Assembly: GCA_947651335.1 (NCBI GenBank)
Contig: CANSYV010000006.1
Span: forward strand, 1 to 13,341
Reading direction: 5' to 3'
DNA length: 13,341 bases
DNA from: an uncultured Lachnospiraceae bacterium
GTDB taxonomy: Bacteria; Bacillota; Clostridia; Lachnospirales; Lachnospiraceae
Part shown: piece after piece, positions 6,630 to 12,757 of the stretch
Layout of the letters: the number at the start of each line of letters is the position of its first letter
Numbering within the stretch: position 1 is the first letter of the stretch
Made by a program: the position numbers and the translations under genes
Notes under the pieces: generated by a model
The model's input: the letters and a program-made list of their open reading frames with translations, nothing else
What the model was told of the DNA's origin: nothing
Databases searched by the model: none

Positions 6630-7832
6630 TCAATCTGACGCCTTAAAATTATAAATCGGCTTCATGATTTCAATTACATCCACCGAATCCCGGATAACCC
6701 CTATAATATCATCCAGTGACTTATATGCAGACGGCGCCTCATCCAGCGTATTCTCATTCACAGATGTGGTATAAATTCCCTCCATAGCCGTTTTATACTC
6801 ATCCATACTCAGAGATGCCTTGGCCTTTTTCCTGGACATCACACGTCCCGCACCGTGGGGCGCAGAATAATTCCATTCCTGGTTTCCTTTTCCCACTGCC
6901 AGTACACTGCCGTCTCTCATATTGATGGGTATCAGCACTTTCTCTCCCTCATGGGCCGCAATGGCGCCTTTGCGCAGAATCATTTCGTCTGTGTCAATGT
7001 AATTGTGGATGGTATGAAATCCTCCCTCTCCGGTAAGTCCTGCCCTCTCAAGCAGAATCTTTGCAATCAATTCCCGGTTTCTGACCGCGAACTCCTGACA
7101 GATTTCCACATCGTGGAGATAATCCTCAAAATAACTGCCGTACACATAACAGAGATCCTCCGGAACACTCAGGGGTTTGTGTTTCCAGTGCAGTTCCAGA
7201 AGCGCCTGCTGGATCTCTTTCCTCCGCCCGGCGGCTTTATATTCTGCAATCAGAGCATCCTTCTTCTTAAAATACTCCTCCTTGCCCTGGTTCAGCTCCA
7301 CGGCCAGCTTTTGATAAATCTCCGCCGTCTGTTTTCCCAGATTCCGGCTACCTGTATGAATCACAAGATAATTGCTCCCATCCGAGGCGCGGTCAATCTC
7401 GATAAAATGATTGCCCCCGCCAAGGGTCCCCAGACTCCTCTCAATCCACTTGGTCCGCTCCAGCGAACGGTAACAGCGAAGCTCTGTTAAAGGAAATCTC
7501 TCCTGCCGTCCCTCCCACGCCCGCATTCCGGAAGGCACAAAATGGCAGGCCGCATCAAACCGCTCCAGATCAATCTCCTGTTTTCCCAGATTCACTGTAT
7601 ACATACCGCATCCAATATCCACGCCCACCACATTGGGAACCGCTTTATCCCTGACCGTCATGGTAGTTCCGATGGTGCATCCCTTACCCGCGTGTACATC
7701 CGGCATAATCCTCACCTGGCAGTCCCTGGTAAATTCCTGATCACACATTCTGCGGATCTGTTCCACGGCTTCTTCCTCAATAATATTGGCGTAACAAATG
7801 GCCGTTGTAACTGCTCCTTTAATTTCCAGCAT
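6630..7832 (-). CDS. rtcB: RtcB-family RNA ligase
   Basis: A 400-residue protein, close to the roughly 408 residues of Escherichia coli RtcB. RtcB joins RNA ends bearing 2',3'-cyclic phosphate or 3'-phosphate to 5'-OH using GTP and Mn2+, in tRNA or mRNA repair in the cytoplasm. All signature elements are visible: MPDVHAGKGC (43-52), GVDIGCGM with metal ligands Asp72 and Cys75, GGGNHFIEI with His142, IHTGSRNLGKQ with His159, His276, AAHEGEKV, and SAPHGAGRVMSR with His326 as the residue expected to be guanylylated. The protein therefore looks active. ATG 7832 is preceded by AAAGGGGG. No archease (activator) or RtcA/RtcR gene is nearby. Its neighbours appear functionally unrelated, and 171 bases separate its stop from the AraC start. 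Confidence 0.95.
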   Translation of the reverse strand: MLEIKGAVTTAICYANIIEEEAVEQIRRMCDQEFTRDCQVRIMPDVHAGKGCTIGTTMTVRDKAVPNVVGVDIGCGMYTVNLGKQEIDLERFDAACHFVPSGMRAWEGRQERFPLTELRCYRSLERTKWIERSLGTLGGGNHFIEIDRASDGSNYLVIHTGSRNLGKQTAEIYQKLAVELNQGKEEYFKKKDALIAEYKAAGRRKEIQQALLELHWKHKPLSVPEDLCYVYGSYFEDYLHDVEICQEFAVRNRELIAKILLERAGLTGEGGFHTIHNYIDTDEMILRKGAIAAHEGEKVLIPINMRDGSVLAVGKGNQEWNYSAPHGAGRVMSRKKAKASLSMDEYKTAMEGIYTTSVNENTLDEAPSAYKSLDDIIGVIRDSVDVIEIMKPIYNFKASD

Positions 7833-7901
7833 AGGTTCTCCCCCTTTCTTCTATCATTGCCTGTCTTTCTCTCCGGCAGCACTGCTCAATAATCAGTTAC
7901 A

Positions 7902-7919
7902 CAGCCCGCTATGCGGCTG
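7902..7919 (-). other. Small hairpin in the rtcB leader
   Basis: On the minus strand CAGCC and GGCTG pair, followed by GC/GC with one bulged G and an ATA loop. It lies about 70 bases upstream of the rtcB start. It may be a regulatory leader structure; there is no U-tract, so it is not a simple terminator. Confidence 0.3.
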
Positions 7920-7934
7920 ACTTTTAAACAGCAC

Positions 7935-7967
7935 ATTATAATTTAAGGGCAGGTATTACCCGCCCTT
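7935..7967 (-). promoter_or_regulatory. Hairpin plus -10-like TATAAT upstream of rtcB
   Basis: A TATAAT lies at 7940-7935 on the minus strand. Directly upstream of it is a 10-bp inverted repeat, AAGGGCAGGT (7945-7954) and ACCCGCCCTT (7958-7967), with one mismatch that becomes a G-U pair in minus-strand RNA. The repeat occupies the place of a -35, where no good hexamer exists. It could be a degenerate terminator for the zinc-ribbon gene (no clear U-run follows) or an operator controlling rtcB. Confidence 0.35.
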
Positions 7968-8045
7968 GTACTTTTGCTCAGTCTTTTGAGGTTTCTTTCC
8001 ATATTTCATACTGCTGCTTTCTTCTGGATCTGCTGCTGTAAGCCG

Positions 8046-8561
8046 CTACTTCAAAAGCTGTATCGAGCCGATAACCGGAAGCGCGGCATATTTTCCCGTA
8101 CACACATTAATAACTCCCCAGATAGCAAATACCAGAAACACCAGGTCCAGAATCTCCAGCGCTCCTCCCATCAGGCCAAATCCCCAGAATGGCCAGCCCC
8201 ATCCCTGCACCATATGCACGCCCCTGCTGACAGCCTGGCAGATAATCTCGCATAGAAAGAGCACCAGGCCCTGATTGGCATGAAATCTTGCAAAAGGGGA
8301 CTCCCTCCTGAGAAACAGCGGCAGAAGCACCAGCACCCCAAAATAAGAACACGCCGCCAAGACCTTGTTCTTCTGTATATCCACTGCTTCGTCTGAAACC
8401 TGCCCCTGACAGCCATAATTCATGTCTTCCTGATAATCGTAATTCATTCCATCCTGATAATAATTCTGACTGTAACTCTCCTGCGCGATTCTTTCCCCGC
8501 ATCCAGGACAATATCTCATTTTGTCCTGAACGGGACTTCCGCATTTTGGACAACAATTCAT
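8046..8561 (-). CDS. Zinc-ribbon membrane protein
   Basis: A 171-residue protein of unknown function. The N-terminus is a zinc ribbon with paired CxxC motifs, Cys4/Cys7 and Cys18/Cys21 (CPKCGSPVQDKMRYCPGCG). A Tyr/Gln/Asn-rich linker (about 28-55) follows, containing two copies of a YQ-(D/E)-x-MNY unit. The remainder (about 66-155) has three membrane segments, with RRESPFARFHANQGLVLF between the first two. That last motif (charged residues, then FHANQGL) is characteristic of small Tic20/DUF4870-like membrane proteins, which often carry an N-terminal zinc ribbon in Firmicutes. ATG 8561 is preceded by AGGGAAGTG, a modest ribosome binding site, and by a good promoter. It is the first gene left of the putative defence operon, transcribed in the same direction but from its own promoter. 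Confidence 0.85.
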   Translation of the reverse strand: MNCCPKCGSPVQDKMRYCPGCGERIAQESYSQNYYQDGMNYDYQEDMNYGCQGQVSDEAVDIQKNKVLAACSYFGVLVLLPLFLRRESPFARFHANQGLVLFLCEIICQAVSRGVHMVQGWGWPFWGFGLMGGALEILDLVFLVFAIWGVINVCTGKYAALPVIGSIQLLK

Positions 8562-8605
8562 TGTATCACTTCCCTGTATTTTATAATGATGTTTCGATAC
8601 GTCTC

Positions 8606-8634
8606 AGTATATTCTTTTTTGGGTGGTTTGTAAA
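8606..8634 (-). promoter_or_regulatory. Sigma-A-type promoter of the zinc-ribbon gene
   Basis: On the minus strand TTTACA (8634-8629) and TATACT (8611-8606) are spaced by exactly 17 bases, each matching consensus at 5 of 6 positions. The predicted RNA start is near 8599, about 38 bases before the start codon. Confidence 0.75.
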
Positions 8635-8746
8635 GTTTTATTGGGGTGGAATAGTTTTCTGAATCTTTTCTGCCCGTTTCGAGCCTTGAAGAAATTCCTG
8701 AACTTATCCAGCTCACAGTATTCTCCAATCCATCTCATAATTGTTT

Positions 8747-9523
8747 TCAATTATCGTACACCATTTCAGCTTTTGTCTTTTCCAATATAGATTCCGCCAG
8801 CTCATACGCTGACTCTCTGTTCAAAGAATCCAGCATGATTACACCTCCTGCCTGATTCAACCGCATGAAGCAGCGTCTGATCACCTCACGTTTCAGAGTT
8901 CCGGCTTCTTTTAATACTTTAAGAGACGCCAGCAGCACCTCTTTATTACGAGCCAGCGCTCTTTCTGTAGCAGCCGCAAAAATATCCTGTCTGCTCAAAA
9001 AATATTCCGTCAATTCATATGGATTGTCCTTATTATTTTCATCATATGTAAGGTGTGCACTCCAATACAGCCGCGCAATCCCATGCCTCACAAATGCCTT
9101 TGCCATGGACGCTTGAAAAAAATATCTTACTCCAATACGGGAAACCATTTTATCTTTGCCAGTTTCATCATTTTCTTCATCCCCGGATACAGTGTCAATT
9201 GCCCATCTTTCCCTCATATACCCCCAGTACACACTATGCGCCAGAAATGCCCACAGCCTGAGATCACTTGCCTGCACAGGATTAATACGGCCTCTAAAAG
9301 ATTCATATAGTTTTACAGCATTTTCATAATCTGTTTTAGCATCACCGGCAACAAGCTCCACATCAGGAACCGCTATTCCTGTGCTAAAAGAATAACTGCC
9401 GAATTTCTTTTCTTCGAAATAGTCATCAATCCACTTATCCTTTGAACTATATCGGGCCACATTATTGGATATATCCGTCTTAAGCAGATCAAGCGCACTG
9501 CTTTTCATAAAGTTTAAAATCAT
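8747..9523 (-). CDS. DUF6339-like protein, third gene of the GHKL ATPase operon
   Basis: A 258-residue soluble protein of unknown biochemical function. From memory of the family pattern it fits DUF6339: the central SDLRLWAFLAHSVYWGYMRERW (about 86-107), followed by VRYFFQAS, HGIARLYWSAHLTY, NPYELTEYFLSRQDIFAA and a mainly helical C-terminus. The repeated Trp/Tyr/His/Arg positions are typical of a conserved core, but I see no recognised catalytic motif. ATG 9523 is preceded by GGGAGG at a normal distance. It begins 19 bases after the stop of the middle gene, so it belongs to the same transcript, and it probably works with the two upstream proteins. A weak hairpin (8737-8754, ATAATTG/CAATTAT) overlaps its stop codon but has no U-tract. 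The family assignment needs a profile search; the operon membership is secure. Confidence 0.75.
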   Translation of the reverse strand: MILNFMKSSALDLLKTDISNNVARYSSKDKWIDDYFEEKKFGSYSFSTGIAVPDVELVAGDAKTDYENAVKLYESFRGRINPVQASDLRLWAFLAHSVYWGYMRERWAIDTVSGDEENDETGKDKMVSRIGVRYFFQASMAKAFVRHGIARLYWSAHLTYDENNKDNPYELTEYFLSRQDIFAAATERALARNKEVLLASLKVLKEAGTLKREVIRRCFMRLNQAGGVIMLDSLNRESAYELAESILEKTKAEMVYDN

Positions 9524-9542
9524 AGATACCGCCTCCCTGCTG

Positions 9543-10412
9543 CTATTGTTTCACCATTTTTCCAAGCAGTTCCAGCGACTGCCTGGAATTATCATTTAGT
9601 AGAAGCTGTGCCGTTCTTATAGGCTCCTTAAGCATTTGCCGATAATGCTTTCTATCTCCTTTCGCCTCTTTTTCAATGAGCATTCTCAATGTTTTATACC
9701 AGGCGTACTGGGATAGATTCCCTTCATCACCGCCTCCATCTTCATCATTGCTTATCTCAATGATCCCCTGCACAATTACCGGAACCACATAGACCGCATT
9801 TAACAGGGGCACTTTCCAAGATTCATATCTGCCAATCTCCGTATATTGTTCATACTGTTTTTTGGGCAGATGAATCTGTATTGTATCGTATTCCCACTCA
9901 CAAAACATTACCCCGCACCTGTCGTCATTCACAAAATGAACTATCGACTCCCCCTTTTTTATCATGTCGTCCTCATAAACCGCATCAAATTTCCATATCT
10001 CACCGATAGCCACAGTTTCACCTTTATTCAGACTAAATGATATGCCTTCATATTCTTCCGAAAAATCTTCATTAGAGAAATCTTCTATGTTCTCCATTAC
10101 AACAATGCATGGACACATTTTTACCCTGCCATGTACTGCATAAGACGGAATAAAAATGTGCTGTCTGTCTAATTCACTAATCTCCAGAGACCGGTACCAT
10201 GTAGAATCGCACTGTATCTGCAATGCATATGCCAGGATTTTCTGGTTGAGCATTTCATTGATTTTGTCATTTGTCACTTCGTATGTAACCTTCAAATCAA
10301 ATCCATCCTTCCGGTCTATTTTCTCAATAGAAGTATGAAACACTGCCTTTTTATAGTCAACCGCTTCGCTTCTCAGAACAGGATACGGATAATTCATTTC
10401 ACTATTCAACAT
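9543..10412 (-). CDS. Unrecognised beta-rich protein, second gene of the GHKL ATPase operon
   Basis: I do not recognise this 289-residue protein. The start is ATG 10412, where GGAGG lies 9 bases upstream; it overlaps the end of the ATPase gene by 11 bases, a sign of translational coupling. Residues about 20-190 look mainly beta-stranded: alternating hydrophobic stretches such as LKVTYEV, YALQIQCDSTWYRSLEI, HIFIPSYAVHGRVKMCPCIV, GETVAIGEIWKFDAVYEDD. Residues about 200-289 are more helical (NAVYVVPVIVQGIIEI, QYAWYKTLRMLIEKEA, PIRTAQLLLNDNSRQS), interrupted by an acidic Gly-rich loop, NDEDGGGDEG. No signal peptide, membrane segment, nuclease or helicase motif is visible. Its conserved place between an ATPase and a DUF6339-like gene suggests an adaptor or structural subunit of one complex. 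This is inference from gene order only. Confidence 0.8.
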   Translation of the reverse strand: MLNSEMNYPYPVLRSEAVDYKKAVFHTSIEKIDRKDGFDLKVTYEVTNDKINEMLNQKILAYALQIQCDSTWYRSLEISELDRQHIFIPSYAVHGRVKMCPCIVVMENIEDFSNEDFSEEYEGISFSLNKGETVAIGEIWKFDAVYEDDMIKKGESIVHFVNDDRCGVMFCEWEYDTIQIHLPKKQYEQYTEIGRYESWKVPLLNAVYVVPVIVQGIIEISNDEDGGGDEGNLSQYAWYKTLRMLIEKEAKGDRKHYRQMLKEPIRTAQLLLNDNSRQSLELLGKMVKQ

Positions 10413-12447
10413 AAGCCGCCACCTCCAGAGGACACCGCTCAACATTACGCAGCTCCACAGTAAATACTACCTTTTTTCCTTTCATAACACGGGGAATTTT
10501 TATGTATCCATCCAGCAGTTCCATACGTTTCCCCATATAAACAGCGGATTTCACTTCAGCATCTGTACTGGTTCCATCGTCTGAGCCGGTCTTTAAATAT
10601 ACATACAGCTCTTTTGCCGTTTTTGATGGTATAAATGAAATTCTAAATGTATGATTTTCTTTATCATACGGAGTCTTAATTCCTGTCAGACCAACATCCT
10701 TCAATGGTTTTTTCCCTATATCTTCCGCAGTGTTGCGCTGGGTTCTGCCCTGCATTCTTTCAGGGCCTCCTGGGTAAGGCAGCGGATTTTCTGACGGTTC
10801 CATACCTGGGGATGCTTCAAAGGTATGAAATTGATGCGTATTCTGCTTCCGCCCTGTTCTGCCTCCGGCTGATTCGTCTTCTCCAGCTCCCGGAACAACT
10901 ATACTCCTGGTTTTCCTGGATTTTGGTTTCCTGGGAGCCACTACCGCATCCGATGTTCCTGAAGTGTTTTTCTTTTTGCTGGCCCGCTTAATGCTCATGG
11001 GTTTCGGCTGGAAAAACGCATATGCACGTTCTTCTTCACCTTCTGAGCCCTCCTTTTCCTGGCTGGGAAGCAGGTCGCTTAGTCCAAATGCTTCTATTTC
11101 ATCCTTTTCTTCTTTTGGTCTTTGTTCCTTGATTTTTTCCAGGATCCAGCTATGAATTTGCTTCAGCACCCTGCCGGCTTCCTCCCGGTTATCTTCATAT
11201 TCATCTTTGCTCCATGTATCATGGGCCTGATTTTCACATTTTCTCAAAAAACTATTGATATTGTCTTTTGGATCGTCTGACTTGCTGTCTTCTCCTGTTG
11301 CGATAAAAATCCCATAAAAATATGCGCCAATTCTAAAGGCTGTATCCTCCTGTATTTTCATTCCCGCAGCCCGCATCTGCAGAATACGTCTTTCTGAAAA
11401 ATCCGGATCCACCTTCAAATACAGCTCCACATTTCCCCTTTTTTTGAACGGCTCAACAAAATGTTTTGTTTTTCCTGATGTATCATGAAGAAGCTCCCAG
11501 AACACAGGTGCACTGAACTCTATTTCCTCACTTTTGCAGTATTCCCCATACTCTTTTATCAAATAAGGAAGATTATCCTGGTTGATATCTATGCGTTCGT
11601 CCCCATCAACGATAGACACCTCCAAATTCCCCTTAAATATTGTGTAAAAGAAATATTCCAGAACACTGACTGCCATCTGCTGCATCCAGTCCTTGTCCTT
11701 TTCAAACCCCAGCACAAAAAGATCCGTTCCATATTCTTTCCTTTGAAATGTTTCCGGAACATCTTCCATATTATAGACAGCTTTACAGTCATCTTCTCCG
11801 GTCATTCCAAACAGCCCCACATTCTGCTTCAGTTTTCCGTCTTCATCCATGAATGTGGTCAAAATGGTCTTTCCCTGTAACGCTCTCTCATCATCTTTGT
11901 TATAGGTAGAATAAACAATGGTTCTCAGTGCGGAAAAATTGAAAGGTGCAAATTTACCTACTCCAAAAGAGCCGCTTTTTCCGTTTCCTTTGTTTGTTGC
12001 ACTGATTTCTCTGACTAACCCTGTCCAATTACTCCCTTTCTCCTGTCTTGTGCCAGTCAATCCAATTGTATTATAGTCGCTGATTTTCAAAACCGGAACC
12101 AGCCCGTCCATATCCAGGAATTTCTCTGCCGCCTTTTTCAACAAGTTCATTTTCACCCCATCGTCACCTTCGTGATAATATTCATAACACCGTTTGATCA
12201 CATCTGACAGACGGTCTGCCCCCGGAATCTCAGCCCTGGGGACTTGTATCACTTCAAAACGTGCCTGCACCGGTCCGGGCGCATTACTGTCGTTTGCATC
12301 AACAACATTTTGAAGAATTTCCTTGGCCAATCCAATGTACCTTTGTTTCTTGAAAATGCCAATACCCGCATTATTCACACCCACCTTATCCCCTGTACCA
12401 AGGGGACTGAAACACCATTTATATTTTTTATTCCACTCTTTTTTCAT
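10402..12447 (-). CDS. GHKL (MORC/Hsp90-like) ATPase, first gene of a putative defence operon
   Basis: A 681-residue protein. I place the start at ATG 12447, preceded by AAGGAAG at about 6 bases; the frame extends to a TTG at 12495 with weaker signals. The N-terminal third carries the GHKL ATP-binding site: AKEILQNVVDA (Glu43, Asn47, Asp50; the E-x3-N-x2-D/A N box), ISDYNTIGLTG (Asp124, Gly129, Gly132; motif 1) and GKSGSFGVGKFAPF (159-164 as GxxGxG; motif 2). A transducer-like region follows to about 455 (YGTDLFVLGF, VEPFKKRGNVELYLKV, DFSERRILQMRAAGMKI). Residues about 456-582 are a charged, Lys/Arg/Ser/Gly/Pro-rich flexible linker, and about 584-681 form a beta-rich C-terminal domain. Such ATPases clamp or translocate on DNA through ATP-driven dimerisation; bacterial MORC-like members are known from comparative genomics to lie in restriction-modification operons. 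It is not a two-component kinase: no HisKA, no membrane segments. It heads a three-gene operon diverging from a PLD-type nuclease. Confidence 0.88.
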   Translation of the reverse strand: MKKEWNKKYKWCFSPLGTGDKVGVNNAGIGIFKKQRYIGLAKEILQNVVDANDSNAPGPVQARFEVIQVPRAEIPGADRLSDVIKRCYEYYHEGDDGVKMNLLKKAAEKFLDMDGLVPVLKISDYNTIGLTGTRQEKGSNWTGLVREISATNKGNGKSGSFGVGKFAPFNFSALRTIVYSTYNKDDERALQGKTILTTFMDEDGKLKQNVGLFGMTGEDDCKAVYNMEDVPETFQRKEYGTDLFVLGFEKDKDWMQQMAVSVLEYFFYTIFKGNLEVSIVDGDERIDINQDNLPYLIKEYGEYCKSEEIEFSAPVFWELLHDTSGKTKHFVEPFKKRGNVELYLKVDPDFSERRILQMRAAGMKIQEDTAFRIGAYFYGIFIATGEDSKSDDPKDNINSFLRKCENQAHDTWSKDEYEDNREEAGRVLKQIHSWILEKIKEQRPKEEKDEIEAFGLSDLLPSQEKEGSEGEEERAYAFFQPKPMSIKRASKKKNTSGTSDAVVAPRKPKSRKTRSIVVPGAGEDESAGGRTGRKQNTHQFHTFEASPGMEPSENPLPYPGGPERMQGRTQRNTAEDIGKKPLKDVGLTGIKTPYDKENHTFRISFIPSKTAKELYVYLKTGSDDGTSTDAEVKSAVYMGKRMELLDGYIKIPRVMKGKKVVFTVELRNVERCPLEVAAYVE

Positions 12448-12538
12448 TTTGTCTTCCTTCATTACCACCGTAGATTTGCTATGTTTCCCGTTCAAACATT
12501 TTCCAAAACCGAAAAATATCTCTATTTCACTTTAAATT

Positions 12539-12568
12539 ATAATATCCTTTTTATACATATTCTGTCAA
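12539..12568 (-). promoter_or_regulatory. Putative promoter of the GHKL ATPase operon
   Basis: On the minus strand a perfect TTGACA (12568-12563) is followed after 18 bases by TATTAT (12544-12539), a 5 of 6 match. An overlapping TATAAT lies 3 bases further at a less suitable spacing of 21. The predicted leader is about 85 bases long. Confidence 0.6.
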
Positions 12569-12673
12569 TTATTCATAATTTTTTTTATGTAATTTCGATA
12601 TACTTTAAACTATACCCTATTCTTATATAAAATCTTTACCTTTCTTAAAATTAAAAGAAAAAGCCCTATATCA

Positions 12674-12703
12674 CTGGCACAGCCAGCCTCTTTCTGCTAT
12701 AAT
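12674..12703 (+). promoter_or_regulatory. Putative promoter and dyad upstream of the PLD nuclease gene
   Basis: A perfect TATAAT (12698-12703) is preceded at 18 bases by CTGGCA (12674-12679), 4 of 6 matches to the -35 consensus. The -35 lies within the inverted repeat CTGGC-ACA-GCCAG (12674-12686), so a bound regulator would compete with RNA polymerase. The leader is about 48 bases and ends in AGGAGA before ATG 12758. Confidence 0.6.
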
Positions 12704-12757
12704 ACTGTAAAAGTCCCCTATGCATTTACACACCAATCATTTGACAGGAGATCCATT

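Larger units (their letters stand above)
12448..12757. other. AT-rich divergent control region
   Basis: 310 bases without a convincing gene between the GHKL ATPase operon (minus) and the PLD nuclease gene (plus). It is markedly more AT-rich than the genes around it. It contains a promoter facing each way, a 6-bp inverted repeat TTTCTT (12641-12646)/AAGAAA (12655-12660), and CTGGC/GCCAG arms (12674-12686) over the -35 of the nuclease gene. Any open frames here are short and lack ribosome binding sites. Confidence 0.6.

Noticed and set aside
6855..7490. 211-codon plus-strand frame opposite rtcB
   Set aside because: It is a mirror of a highly conserved enzyme gene; its translation resembles no protein family.
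8416..8480. Tandem DNA repeat inside the zinc-ribbon gene
   Set aside because: Just two imperfect copies of a short YQ-x-x-MNY unit in a linker; not a CRISPR or satellite array.
8737..8754. ATAATTG/CAATTAT hairpin at the end of the DUF6339-like gene as a terminator
   Set aside because: The stem is only 7 bp and AT-rich, and no T-run follows on the minus strand.
12448..12495. Extension of the GHKL ATPase frame to TTG 12495
   Set aside because: ATG 12447 has AAGGAAG at the right distance; the upstream TTG and the next ATG (12462) have no good site.
12704..12714. ACT-GTAAA-AGT as a control-protein box of a restriction-modification system
   Set aside because: Only one short 3-base dyad, with no second box and no control-protein gene in view.
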